Shown here in pieces: positions 38,580 to 47,379 of a DNA stretch of 64,000 nucleotides. The notes beneath the pieces were generated by a model that saw only the letters and a program-made list of their open reading frames with translations, was not told where the DNA came from and searched no databases. Each line of letters starts with the position of its first letter. Position 1 is the first letter of the stretch. The stretch comes from Pedosphaera sp. GTDB lineage: Bacteria; Verrucomicrobiota; Verrucomicrobiia; Limisphaerales; AAA164-E04. The position numbers and the translations under genes were made by a program. The stretch spans positions 1 through 64,000 of the forward strand of contig NZFL01000001.1 in assembly GCA_002690655.1 (NCBI GenBank), read 5' to 3'.

Positions 38580-39257
38580 TTATTTACCAGACGTGCTCGC
38601 AGGCAAAGCTGATCGCATCTGTGATAACAGGTTGTTATATAAATTTGGCACCGGCGCCAGTAAAACACGTCCCTTGCCACTGATCACATTAACCAGACCC
38701 TCTCCCGATGCCATGGAACTAAGAATGCCTTTTGCCGCTTTTTGAACAGAGTAATCCAGGTGCGCTTGTCTGGCTATGGCGAAGGAGCCATCCACAGTCA
38801 GTTTGTCATTATCCAAGTCAAGAATTTCAATTTTTCCAGGTGCTTGAACCAACACCTTTCCGGTTCCTTGAATTTTAGTTTGAAATAGCCCTTCTCCCCC
38901 GACAAGACCTGAGACAGCCTTGTTCCTGAATGCCCCTACTTCGACCGATCCATCAGAACAAAGGTATGCGCCTTTGTCCAAAATCCATGCTTCATCTTCC
39001 AAAATAAGTTCATGGTATTCTCCAAAGATAGGTGGACCGAAAAATATCTGACCCGACCCTTTGTAAGCAGGTTTAAAAACAGACTCCTTGGTGACCAAAG
39101 ACTTCAGAAAACCTTTGGTTGATGGCATGGGGGTTGTCAGCTCAATATCACCCAACATGTAGTGCATTGCTCCGGCCTCAGCCCGTATGCTTTCACTCTG
39201 AATGGTTGCTTTCACCATTTTGAGTCCTTCTTTTTCGATTATTTCAAATGTGGCCAT
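38580..39257 (-). CDS. AIM24 family protein
   Basis: The 225-residue protein consists of the beta-rich AIM24/DUF124 fold with repeating G-x-G turns (GSGQIFFGPP, GTGKVLVQAPG, GKGRVLLAP). It starts MATFEIIEKEGLKMVKATIQ and has no signal peptide. In yeast a homologue is mitochondrial; bacterial functions are unknown. A degenerate copy of the same gene lies immediately upstream at 39367-39623, showing a tandem duplication. It may share a transcript with the UMP-CMP kinase. Confidence 0.88.
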   Translation of the reverse strand: MATFEIIEKEGLKMVKATIQSESIRAEAGAMHYMLGDIELTTPMPSTKGFLKSLVTKESVFKPAYKGSGQIFFGPPIFGEYHELILEDEAWILDKGAYLCSDGSVEVGAFRNKAVSGLVGGEGLFQTKIQGTGKVLVQAPGKIEILDLDNDKLTVDGSFAIARQAHLDYSVQKAAKGILSSMASGEGLVNVISGKGRVLLAPVPNLYNNLLSQMRSALPASTSGK

Positions 39258-39366
39258 GTCAATAGATACTAGTAACTGAACCCTTTAGACTTCAAATAAG
39301 TTTCAGTTTTTAATTCCTATTTTCAAGTTATTTTCCAAAGGGTGCCCAGAGCATGATAGAATTTAT

Positions 39367-39623
39367 TCATACCGAAAAATCGTTATGGCAGTTCAGAACT
39401 GGCGCAAGCAAGACACAGTTTGAGCTACGGTTCATGTTGAAAAATCCTTCACCTCTGATGCCATGGAGGTGAGCCCTCCTTTGGCAGAAGGAATGGTAGC
39501 CATAAACTCAATGCCATCAAATATATCATACGAGCCTCTTATCTCAGCATGAGCCTTTTCAATCTGAATGGATGCTTTCACCGTCTTAAGCTCCGCTTTC
39601 TCGATTAATTAAAATGTAGCCAT
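39367..39623 (-). pseudogene. Decayed tandem copy of the AIM24 gene
   Basis: Reading on the minus strand from an ATG at 39623 gives M-A-T-F, then a TAA stop (39611-39609) where the intact gene has GAA. It continues LIEKAELKTVKASIQ, closely matching the intact MATFEIIEKEGLKMVKATIQ. Similarity continues to about 39435 (IPSAKGGLTSMASE against MPSTKGFLKSLVTKE). The frame then jumps to a piece NCVLLAPVLNCHND, which matches the C-terminal GRVLLAPVPNLYNN of the intact protein. So the middle (about 140 residues) has been deleted. It cannot make a functional protein. Confidence 0.85.
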
Positions 39624-39862
39624 ATTGACTTGTTGATTCTTGGATTTTTGACACGAATGTGTTCAGGAGAAAAATGCTGCTGATGGCATTATAATGCGGA
39701 AAAATCATAAAACTACACTGCATGGATTCTTAAATTGAAAAGGTGGGGGCTGCTTGAAACTTGTTTTGGGGATCAATGGCTTCCCATGATGCCACTTCGC
39801 ACTTCGTCTTCTTTACCAATGGATGATTGCCCCTCGGGGGTGTGTTTGATAGTTTTTCTATC

Positions 39863-40918
39863 ATGCGAACGTTGATTCAATTTTTATGCTTTCTGATGAC
39901 CGGGTGTTTTTTGAATGCTGCGGAACTATTCTTTGACCTTACTGACAAATCCAACGCTGGACTTCCCGCAGATTTCAAAAGTGTGCTGGGCGGACAAGGA
40001 AAACCAGGCAAGTGGATCATACGTGATGATGAAGTCCCAGGTTACTTCAAATCCTTTTCGGAAAAGGCACTCAACACAAATGTACGCCCTGTGCTTGCTC
40101 AAGTCTCGGAAGACTTGACCGATGAACATTTTCCAATGCTGATCTATACTGGACAGAACTTCAAAAATTTCACACTTAAGACAAAATTCAAACTGGTCAC
40201 TGGAGTCATCGAAACCATGGCGGGTATTGTATTCCATTATCAGGACATCAATAACTATTATTATGTGCGCGCCAGTGGCGGTGGAAATACATTTGCGTTC
40301 TTTAAAGTCGTCGATGGACAAAGAGGAGAACCCGTGCGAGTCAAGGCCGACGTACCGGAAGGCCAGTGGCATACCATGAGCGTCACCACGGATGATTCTA
40401 AAATCCGTGTGACACTCAACGGAAAATCTATCTTACCTGAGCTGACCGATTACACTTTCACAGGGGGTAAAATAGGATTCTGGACGAAATCGGATGCTGT
40501 TTCCTATTTTGCAGATACTGAAATTCAATACCAGCCCATGGTCATTGCAGCCCAAAGAATGGTTGGGGAAATCATGAAAGCATTCCCCCGTCTATTGAAT
40601 TTGAAACTTTTCGCACCGCGAAAGCAGGATGAGCCTGCCAAGGTCATCGCAGCAATGAACAGCTCGGATATCGGTGAAATGGAGAATGATTCCATCAGGG
40701 ATGTGATCGCCAGAGGAAAAAAATATTATGCCAAAAACAAGAAAATGGTCACTGTCACTATCCCGGTCAAAGACCGAAATGGAGATCCAATCGCCGCCAT
40801 TCGGGTCAGCATGAAATCGTTTCCCGGACAGACCCAGGCCAATACGTTTGCAAGAGCCATCCCCGTCGCAGAACATCTGCAACAGCGTGTGCTTTATCTC
40901 GAAGATTTCTATCGGTAA
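39863..40918 (+). CDS. Secreted LamG/DUF1080-like protein
   Basis: From ATG 39863 the product has 351 residues with a signal peptide (TLIQFLCFLMTGCFLNAAE); an M-T-G-C sequence could be a weak lipobox. The central part (about 60-220) is a concanavalin-like beta sandwich with FTLKTKFKLVTG, GIVFHYQDINNYYYVRA and GKIGFWTKSD, as in DUF1080/LamG glycan-binding or 3-keto-disaccharide hydrolase-like proteins. The C-terminal 120 residues (RMVGEIMKAFPRLLN to the end) form a separate domain that I do not recognise. It ends 3 bp from the convergent FGE gene. Confidence 0.75.
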   Translation: MRTLIQFLCFLMTGCFLNAAELFFDLTDKSNAGLPADFKSVLGGQGKPGKWIIRDDEVPGYFKSFSEKALNTNVRPVLAQVSEDLTDEHFPMLIYTGQNFKNFTLKTKFKLVTGVIETMAGIVFHYQDINNYYYVRASGGGNTFAFFKVVDGQRGEPVRVKADVPEGQWHTMSVTTDDSKIRVTLNGKSILPELTDYTFTGGKIGFWTKSDAVSYFADTEIQYQPMVIAAQRMVGEIMKAFPRLLNLKLFAPRKQDEPAKVIAAMNSSDIGEMENDSIRDVIARGKKYYAKNKKMVTVTIPVKDRNGDPIAAIRVSMKSFPGQTQANTFARAIPVAEHLQQRVLYLEDFYR

Positions 40919-40921
40919 AAT

Positions 40922-42112
40922 CTACATCTTTTCTGGAGCTGGACCCACTCGAACGCACCGAAATCCTGTGTGAGACATCGCTGAGTCAGGGGCAGATTTC
41001 ATCCGCCACCAAAGACGATAGCCTTCGCAATAGAGATCGCTGCAGAGGTAGGATCCGCCTCGCATGATTTTTTTAGGCATACCTGGTTCATTTGGGTCAT
41101 AACTCTGATTGGGGCCGGGTGGATTTTGGGATGGACTTTTGGCGTAGTAATCAGGCATGTACCAATCAAGACACCACTCCCATACATTACCCGCCATATC
41201 ATAAAGTCCATGAGAATTGGGAGGATATTGACGTACTGGCGCCATTAGATAATGTCCATCGGCAACTGTATTTTGATTGGGGAAATCACCCTGCCAAACA
41301 TTGGCATGCCACTGATCATTGGGTGTAACTTCATTTCCCCAGACATATTCATTCCCTGCAACACCACCCCGTGCGGCGTATTCCCATTCTGCTTCACTTG
41401 GTAATCTCTTTCCTGCCCATTGGGCGTATGCGACCGCATCTTCCCACGCCATCTGCACAACTGGATAATTACCCTTGCCTTGAATGTCCGAATCCGGGCC
41501 GGTTGGATGACGCCAGTTCGCGCCGGCTACATAGGTCCACCATGCATAATGATTCCGGAGGGACACCGGCTCTCCGGGTGGTATGAAAACAATACCTCCT
41601 GCCTTGAGCAAAGAAGGATCCACACCTGGAAACTGTGATGAATCTGGCCGACGTTCGGCAACCGTCACGTAACCCGTCTCCAGAACAAACTCGTTGAATT
41701 GATCATTGGTAACTTCAGTTGCATCCACCCAGAAACCGGAAATCTTAATTTCACGAACAGGTTTTTCATCGCCTTGCCCTGATTCGCTTCCCCGCAAGTA
41801 AGAACCTCCCGGAATCCATACCATGGTATTGGTCCATGAAGTGTCCAAGGCCTTGAGCGAAGGCAAGGCATCCTCAGAGGATGCTTTCACATCTCTTGAC
41901 GGTTCTCCATCCGAGCCACAACCGCTCAGTGTGATCATGGCTGCGGTAGCCATGATCACGAGTTTGCTTGTCAGCAATATCTTGAGATACCGCTCAGATG
42001 GAGTCCTGTTGTTTTCGCTGGAATGCAATTCAAGCTGGGTGCATAGTGTCATGACCTTAAATCTTCCAATCAGTTCAGGGTTTCTGTCAACATACTTGTT
42101 GGCCTTGATCAT
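40922..42112 (-). CDS. Formylglycine-generating-enzyme-like lipoprotein (sulfatase-modifying)
   Basis: The 396-residue product (from ATG 42112) has the FGE-sulfatase fold: WIPGGSYLRGSE, FWVDATEVTNDQF, RLPSEAEWEYAARGG, GLYDMAGNVWEWC and GFRCVRVG. Both redox cysteines of true FGEs are present, Cys357 and Cys362 in GGSYLCSDLYCEGYR, at the same five-residue spacing as in human SUMF1, so it may truly convert sulfatase Cys to formylglycine. A lipobox LSGC ends at Cys65, but 45 residues lie before the expected signal; a TTG at 41977 would give an ideal 20-residue lipoprotein signal and may be the real start. Two intact sulfatases in the window are plausible clients. Confidence 0.88.
   Translation of the reverse strand: MIKANKYVDRNPELIGRFKVMTLCTQLELHSSENNRTPSERYLKILLTSKLVIMATAAMITLSGCGSDGEPSRDVKASSEDALPSLKALDTSWTNTMVWIPGGSYLRGSESGQGDEKPVREIKISGFWVDATEVTNDQFNEFVLETGYVTVAERRPDSSQFPGVDPSLLKAGGIVFIPPGEPVSLRNHYAWWTYVAGANWRHPTGPDSDIQGKGNYPVVQMAWEDAVAYAQWAGKRLPSEAEWEYAARGGVAGNEYVWGNEVTPNDQWHANVWQGDFPNQNTVADGHYLMAPVRQYPPNSHGLYDMAGNVWEWCLDWYMPDYYAKSPSQNPPGPNQSYDPNEPGMPKKIMRGGSYLCSDLYCEGYRLWWRMKSAPDSAMSHTGFRCVRVGPAPEKM
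41931..41959. repeat. Perfect 12-bp inverted repeat inside the FGE signal region
   Basis: GTGATCATGGCT and AGCCATGATCAC flank a five-base GCGGT spacer with no mismatch. It codes for the hydrophobic part of the lipoprotein signal (V-I-M-A-T-A-A-M-I-T). In mRNA it would form a strong hairpin just after the candidate TTG start at 41977. Confidence 0.8.
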
Positions 42113-42114
42113 GA

Positions 42115-42486
42115 ATGTGGCTCAATGGGCGACCCGTTGCAATTGATCAGAGCACATTACCATTCTATGTGGCAACGGCATCAGCTGACCAGACAGTAAG
42201 GATATGGCAGCCGGAGATTGGGCGCATGGTAAGGATCGTGCGCAACCACGAAACTGATTTATTTACCGTGGCTTATCATCCGTCCGGCAATTGGCTTGCT
42301 TCTGGTGCAGAGGACGGCACTGTTCGATATATCGACGCTCAGACGGACAAAATCCTTCAGGAGAAAAAAGCGCATGATGATTGGATCTATGCACTCGCGT
42401 TTCCAACTGATGGGACATTCATGGCCAGCGGAGATTGGTCAGGTAAAGTCGTTTTCCAGCGGTTCAATGAAAAGGGCATCGATTAA
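42115..42486 (+). pseudogene. Truncated WD40 repeat gene fragment
   Basis: The frame encodes about 2.5 WD40 blades: YVATASADQTVRIWQ, VAYHPSGNWLASGAEDGTVR and LAFPTDGTFMASGDWSGKV, then stops. A WD40 propeller needs about seven blades, and no upstream part exists because the divergent FGE gene starts 3 bp away. The first 16 residues are not WD40-like and come from foreign DNA. It is best read as the C-terminal remnant of a larger WD40 gene, although a short protein could still be made. Confidence 0.7.
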
Positions 42487-42517
42487 AAAAGGGGTGTTCC
42501 TCAGAGCACAAGCCCAT

Positions 42518-43219
42518 TTACCCGGCAACCTCTTCCTGTTCCCCTCCGAGACGAATCATTTCCTCTGACAATTGATTCGCCAAAGCATCGCGCTGATCCG
42601 CAGTTATGTTGCGATCCACATAGACAGGCTCTCCCATATGAACGACACATTTGGCAAAAGGCATGGGTATCTGAAAAGAGTCCCAGGTGTTGAGCGTCCA
42701 TTTCATGGACAAAACGTAGGAAACCGGAATCACAGGCTTTCCAGTCAGTTGAGCCAAACTGATCACTCCACTTTGCATTTTGTATTTGGGCCCCCTGGGT
42801 CCATCCGGTGTCAACGAAAGATCGTAACCTTTGCGAAGCAGGGTAATCAGTTCCTTCATGGCCTGTGATCCACGCCGGCTGGAAGAACCGCGCACAGCGT
42901 GCACTCCGTATGATTGGAGGATCACTGATAAAAAGGCCCCGTCATTGCTGGCACTTGCCAGCGCAGCTAAGCGTCTATCAGGATAACCCTTTGACAGATA
43001 CCTCGTGAATACATTCAGACACAAGGCCAATCGATTGTGCCAGATACAAAAAATTGCCGGAGATAAATCCTTGGCTGATGCAGGGTCATTGAAGCTGAAG
43101 CGAATGGTCGAGGATAATCCCTTGATGAGAAAACTAGCCACCTTGCCAAGCACCACATCTTTAACTTTGGGTTGTTGTGGCGGACGCTTGTTCTTGGAGA
43201 TGGATGAAGGTTCTTGCAT
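42518..43219 (-). CDS. DUF374 lysophospholipid acyltransferase-like protein
   Basis: The 233-residue protein matches the DUF374 branch of the LPLAT superfamily. It has the H-x4-D-like region IWHNRLALCL, the block SNDGAFLSVILQSYGV, RGSSSRRGSQAMKEL, and the conserved TPDGPRGPKYKMQSG followed by LAQLTGKPVIPVSY. These proteins probably acylate lipid A precursors or phospholipids at the inner membrane. It is the last gene of a minus-strand run of DJ-1-like, ruvC and ruvA genes, 25 bp after ruvA. Confidence 0.88.
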   Translation of the reverse strand: MQEPSSISKNKRPPQQPKVKDVVLGKVASFLIKGLSSTIRFSFNDPASAKDLSPAIFCIWHNRLALCLNVFTRYLSKGYPDRRLAALASASNDGAFLSVILQSYGVHAVRGSSSRRGSQAMKELITLLRKGYDLSLTPDGPRGPKYKMQSGVISLAQLTGKPVIPVSYVLSMKWTLNTWDSFQIPMPFAKCVVHMGEPVYVDRNITADQRDALANQLSEEMIRLGGEQEEVAG

Positions 43220-43244
43220 GCTTTATTGAAGAACGCAGTTGGTT

Positions 43245-43844
43245 TTACTGCTGGAGACCCGCACGGACTAGGCGATCCAATTCCACATCATCACCAAGCA
43301 CCGCCTGTGCCGCCTTGATGCGCTTCAATGCTTCCTGCTGCTTATAACCCAACGAGATGAGAGCGGCAACCGCATCGCTTACCTTTTCTTCTCCAGTGCT
43401 GGCACCACGCTCCTCACTTTTCGCTTCCCAATCCCCTGCTTTGCCAACTTTGTCTTTGAGTTCGACAATGATCCGTTCTGCAGTTTTCTTACCTAATCCG
43501 GGGATACGGGACAAAGCCTTGGTGTCGTTGTTGGCCACCGCGCCTCGAAACATGGTGGGCGTCATTCCGCTCAGAAGGCTCATGGCAATCTTGGGGCCGA
43601 TACCACTGACCGTCTGTACCAGGAGACGAAATAACTCGCGCTCGTTCTGCGACATGAAACCATAAAGGATGTGCGCATCTTCACGAATGGCGAGGTGCGT
43701 CAGAATGGTAAAAGACTTGCCAGGCTCAGGAAGCCGATCATAGGAGGAGACGGGTATCTGAATATGGTAACCGACGCCATTCACATCCATGATGACGTAA
43801 GTAGGTTGAGCTTCTACCAGTTTACCTTGCAAATAGGCGATCAT
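43245..43844 (-). CDS. ruvA: Holliday junction branch migration protein RuvA
   Basis: The 199 residues start MIAYLQGKLVEAQPTYVIMDVNGVGYHI, the usual RuvA OB-fold. Two helix-hairpin-helix motifs follow (LLVQTVSGIGPKIAMSLL and LSRIPGLGKKTAERI), with the C-terminal domain III (SDAVAALISLGYKQQEA) that contacts RuvB. RuvA binds four-way junctions and loads RuvB; ruvB is not in the window. It lies 23 bp downstream of ruvC. Confidence 0.97.
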   Translation of the reverse strand: MIAYLQGKLVEAQPTYVIMDVNGVGYHIQIPVSSYDRLPEPGKSFTILTHLAIREDAHILYGFMSQNERELFRLLVQTVSGIGPKIAMSLLSGMTPTMFRGAVANNDTKALSRIPGLGKKTAERIIVELKDKVGKAGDWEAKSEERGASTGEEKVSDAVAALISLGYKQQEALKRIKAAQAVLGDDVELDRLVRAGLQQ

Positions 43845-43867
43845 AAATCATTCAACATTCAGGACGT

Positions 43868-44467
43868 TCAAATCTGTTTCGGCAAAGTGCCAATGCGACG
43901 TCGGCTTTCCTGTGAAAAAGCAAGCGCCAGAGCAAGAGCATCGGCGGCGTCGGCCTGTGGCACTTCCTCGAGTTTCAACATACGTTGAACCATTTTTGCG
44001 ACCGCAATTTTTTGAGCATTTCCATAACCCACAATCGCTAGTTTCACCTTGCGTGGCGCCAGTTCAAAGATATCCAAACCAAAACTAGCAGCCGCCACCA
44101 TGGCCGCACCACGAGCTTCCCCCATCACCAATGCGGTGCGGTAGTTTTGAGCATAGAACAAACCTTCGATCGCACAGGCGGTGGGTTGATGTTTCAATAT
44201 AACCTCACGCAGCGATTCATGAATGTGAGCCAGACAGCGGCTGACTTTCCAGGAGGTCGGACACTTGATGGTTCCATGATTCAGCGCTTCCGCTTGTTCA
44301 CTTACCTGCTGAATCACCCCGTAACCGGTCCCCCGCAGAGAGGGGTCAATGCCGATGATGATCTGATGTTTCCGGGCCGCAGGAGACTGACTGGCATCAT
44401 CTTCTTTGGATGATTTACCAGCAACACGCTTGACCAATTGATCAAATTGTTTCGCACTGACCGCCAT
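43868..44467 (-). CDS. ruvC: Crossover junction endodeoxyribonuclease RuvC
   Basis: The enzyme cuts Holliday junctions symmetrically. The 199-residue product has the catalytic acids in IIGIDPSLRGTGYGV (Asp41), AIEGLFYAQN (Glu) and PQADAADALALALA (two Asp). About 35 residues at the N-terminus (MAVSAKQFDQLVKRVAGKSS and onward) precede the fold and are unusual; a shorter start is not obvious. It begins directly after the stop of the DJ-1-like gene and precedes ruvA by 23 bp. Confidence 0.96.
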   Translation of the reverse strand: MAVSAKQFDQLVKRVAGKSSKEDDASQSPAARKHQIIIGIDPSLRGTGYGVIQQVSEQAEALNHGTIKCPTSWKVSRCLAHIHESLREVILKHQPTACAIEGLFYAQNYRTALVMGEARGAAMVAAASFGLDIFELAPRKVKLAIVGYGNAQKIAVAKMVQRMLKLEEVPQADAADALALALAFSQESRRRIGTLPKQI

Positions 44468-45022
44468 TCAGGAGTCGAGATATTTGAAGATGTCGCGATA
44501 AAACTCGGCGTGACTTTCCCAGGTCTGTGCGGTGATGAAAGGACCGTCAACGACACTTTGCTTGTTCACCCATTGACCACCGGCCAGCTCAACCTCAAGA
44601 CGCACATTGCAATAACATGTCATCTTGCGTCCCTCACACAAACCTGCCGCAATAAGCACCTGAATGCCATGGCAAATGGCAAACAATCCTTTACCGTCTG
44701 TATGAAATTGTTTGACTAGTTTGACGAGGGATTTGTTATGTCTCAAAAATTCGGGTGCGCGACCACCAATCAATACCATCGCTGTATAGTCTTTGGCTTT
44801 GACCTTGGAGATTGCGATGTCGGCGTTGATCAAATAGCCAGGTTTTTCAATGTAGGTGTTCCAGCCCGGAGCAAAATCATGAATCACACCATTGAGCGTC
44901 TTTTTTTTGGTAGCCGCAATGACGGGGATGAGTCCGGCTTCGCGAAATCGATAAACGGCATAGAGAATCTCAAAGGACTCACCGGAATCATCGGTAACAA
45001 TAAGAATTTTTTTACTCATCAC
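44468..45022 (-). CDS. DJ-1/PfpI family protein
   Basis: The 184-residue protein has the DJ-1/PfpI fold with the nucleophile elbow AICHGIQ (Cys117, His118) and the DYTAMVLIGGRAPEFL region. The family includes proteases, glyoxalases/deglycases and chaperones; the Cys-His pair suggests a PfpI/YhbO-like hydrolase, not a regulator. It is the first gene of a run with ruvC, ruvA and the DUF374 gene, with zero spacing to ruvC. Confidence 0.9.
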   Translation of the reverse strand: MMSKKILIVTDDSGESFEILYAVYRFREAGLIPVIAATKKKTLNGVIHDFAPGWNTYIEKPGYLINADIAISKVKAKDYTAMVLIGGRAPEFLRHNKSLVKLVKQFHTDGKGLFAICHGIQVLIAAGLCEGRKMTCYCNVRLEVELAGGQWVNKQSVVDGPFITAQTWESHAEFYRDIFKYLDS

Positions 45023-45080
45023 TTATTAATATAACAGATATTCAGAATGCGTCTTGAGAAATGCGTGGTTCGGCTGCAAC

Positions 45081-45911
45081 TCATCTCCGGGCAAACCACC
45101 TGTTGAAGGTGTCCATGGTGGTTCGAGCTGCCGAATGTGAATCCGGTTTTGGAAATGCCTCTGCAGAAAGATAACCTTGATAATTTATCTGTCGCAGTAC
45201 GGCTGCGATATCTGCGTATTCCATCTGTCCGCTGCCTGCGGGCTGACGATGATTATCTACCAGATGCACGTGACCCAACCAGTCACCGTAGGTTCGCAAC
45301 CCGTTTGCAATGGAGGCCTCTTCGATGTTCATATGGAAGAGATCGGCCAATACCTTGACATTTACTGGCTGAACCTGATCAAGGAAAGCAACCGTTTCTT
45401 CGGCAGTGTTTAACAAATTACTCTCATAACGGTTCAATGGCTCATAGAAAACATTCGTCCCAATAGATCGAGCGTGATTCCCCAAGTCATGCAATGCCTC
45501 CGCCAACCACTGATGCGCCTGGTCTTTGGAAACTTCACCGCCGTGCCTCCCCTGCATGGAACCGATAATCACAGGAGCATTGAAACGTGCCGCCGCATCG
45601 AGCAAAGCGGTGATAAAGCCTTTTGCCTTGGTTCGAATGTCAGCATTTGGATGAGTCAAATGCCATTGATGCCTCACCCATCCACCACCACTACCAACCG
45701 CGGCAATATCAAGATTCAATTCTTTGGGGATGTCAGGAAACACATCCAACTTTAAGGCATCGGCATCAGGAGGGAATATTTCGACTGCGGGAAACCCCAG
45801 ACTCTTAGCCCGTTCAGCATTTTTCAGCGGATCATGCCAGTAAACAAAAGGTCCGCCTGCCGCTTCTTTTACCAACGAAATGGTGACACAAGGTTTCATG
45901 GAGGACAGCAT
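45081..45911 (-). CDS. Sugar phosphate isomerase/epimerase-like TIM-barrel protein
   Basis: The 276-residue protein fits the AP endonuclease 2 / xylose isomerase-like TIM-barrel family. Likely metal ligands are in VFYEPLNRYE (Glu), VLADLFHMNIEE (Asp, His), GHVHLVDNHRQPAGSGQ (His) and YLSAEAF (Glu). The arrangement resembles hydroxypyruvate isomerase or ketose 3-epimerase proteins. The start at 45911 is preferred because a GAGG stretch lies seven bases upstream, while the next ATG (45899) has none. No signal peptide. Substrate unknown. Confidence 0.87.
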   Translation of the reverse strand: MLSSMKPCVTISLVKEAAGGPFVYWHDPLKNAERAKSLGFPAVEIFPPDADALKLDVFPDIPKELNLDIAAVGSGGGWVRHQWHLTHPNADIRTKAKGFITALLDAAARFNAPVIIGSMQGRHGGEVSKDQAHQWLAEALHDLGNHARSIGTNVFYEPLNRYESNLLNTAEETVAFLDQVQPVNVKVLADLFHMNIEEASIANGLRTYGDWLGHVHLVDNHRQPAGSGQMEYADIAAVLRQINYQGYLSAEAFPKPDSHSAARTTMDTFNRWFARR

Positions 45912-46056
45912 GTCACGACCTCAGCACAAAGGAAAAGAATTATGTGCCGAGATTAATATTTTGCACAGGACTTTTGATCGAAGGGATTGCCAGAATGAGC
46001 CGCAATATCGCAATCATACGGAATATTTTTTCGCCAATCATGGCAAAAAACGTGTT

Positions 46057-47373
46057 TCATTGTTCAAGAGCCAGTATGGGTTTTTTAAGTAAACCAGCAT
46101 CTAAAGACGAGCCATTCAGAGCATTCAAAAATGCAATTAGATCGGCTGCTTCCGACGAAGTCAGGTTCAGTGCCTGAAGTGATTCTTCGCGATGCCCTAT
46201 GGCAGGTGTATCAGCAAGCATCGAATAAAAATCAATGACTTCACGTAGATTTACAAACCTTCCGTCGTGCATGTAGGGGCCAGTGCGAGCCACATTTCGT
46301 AATGTCGGTGTTTTGAATTCCCCCAGATTGTTGTCCTTTTCGGTGACATAATGAAGCGATCTATTGGCTTGAAGCGAGGTATCATCACTGAAAAGTCCCT
46401 TTCCATTGAATGGATCAAGTTTCAGCTTTTCAATGGCTGGGTAACGTCCCTGATCCAATGGATTCCCTCCTAGATCCAGACCAATGTTATGAAATTCGTT
46501 GTCAGTGAAATGAGGGCCTGAATGGCAGAGGATGCACTGACCGCGTCCTACAAACAGAACCAGACCTCGAATCGCCGCAGGCGAGAGTGCTTGCAGATCT
46601 TCATCATTCCCGGATCTCAAGCCATGGACAAATTGGTCAAACAATGAATCAGTGGAAATGAGTCTTCGCTGATAGGCCTCCATCGATTTGCCAATGTTGC
46701 TGAAAACACGATTGATGAGAGCCTGATCCTTTACACTTAGAGATTGCCACGCTTGATGCATCGTTTCCTCAGGGCGCTCAGGAATGGGGCGAGCATCTTG
46801 AAATTCGATCTCGGAAGACAAGAGTGAAAGCTGACCGAAAACAGATTGATAAAGATCGCGATAGCTTTCGTTACTGGTCAAACGCTGGTATGCACGCAAA
46901 CGACTCCCTCCCATTTCAAGAGGATGTTCAATGGGGTTGAGTGCTTGTGACCAGAGCGTATCCTTACGGCCATCCCAGTAGTACCATCGTTGATACCCTA
47001 CATTCCAAAGTGTTGGGGCATTCCGAGTCAGCAACTGCAGACCTTTGGATAAGGTTTTACCATCCGTCCAATCATTGTCCGGCTGATGACAGGTGGCGCA
47101 GGCTATTTTCCCATTGATCGATAATCCTGTATCAAAGAATAATGCTTGCCCCAACAAAGCCGCATCTTCGTTGTCTGCGTATTGGTTGGTAGGGTTGGGG
47201 GGTAATGTTGGCAGAGGTGAGAGTTTGAGAATTTCAAACAGATTAGTTTCAGACAGAGTAATACCACCGACACTCATCTCGGACAAAACGGAGGTGACGC
47301 CGGCGTCGTATGATTTGCCGCATCCCGAGCACAGGATAAGCACGAAACAAAGGATGGCATACGTTCTACTCAT
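46057..47373 (-). CDS. Di-heme cytochrome c peroxidase / MauG family lipoprotein
   Basis: The 438-residue protein begins with a lipoprotein signal ending CSGC. Two heme sites follow, CATCH (about residue 90) and CILCH (about residue 280), with NGKIACATCHQPDNDWTDG, RNAPTLWNVGYQRWYYWDGR and LRNVARTGPYMHDGRF blocks typical of the CCP/MauG family. It could reduce hydrogen peroxide or oxidise a protein or small molecule partner. It is the last gene of a three-gene run and starts 6 bp after the YtkA-like gene. Confidence 0.92.
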   Translation of the reverse strand: MSRTYAILCFVLILCSGCGKSYDAGVTSVLSEMSVGGITLSETNLFEILKLSPLPTLPPNPTNQYADNEDAALLGQALFFDTGLSINGKIACATCHQPDNDWTDGKTLSKGLQLLTRNAPTLWNVGYQRWYYWDGRKDTLWSQALNPIEHPLEMGGSRLRAYQRLTSNESYRDLYQSVFGQLSLLSSEIEFQDARPIPERPEETMHQAWQSLSVKDQALINRVFSNIGKSMEAYQRRLISTDSLFDQFVHGLRSGNDEDLQALSPAAIRGLVLFVGRGQCILCHSGPHFTDNEFHNIGLDLGGNPLDQGRYPAIEKLKLDPFNGKGLFSDDTSLQANRSLHYVTEKDNNLGEFKTPTLRNVARTGPYMHDGRFVNLREVIDFYSMLADTPAIGHREESLQALNLTSSEAADLIAFLNALNGSSLDAGLLKKPILALEQ

Positions 47374-47379
47374 CGAACT

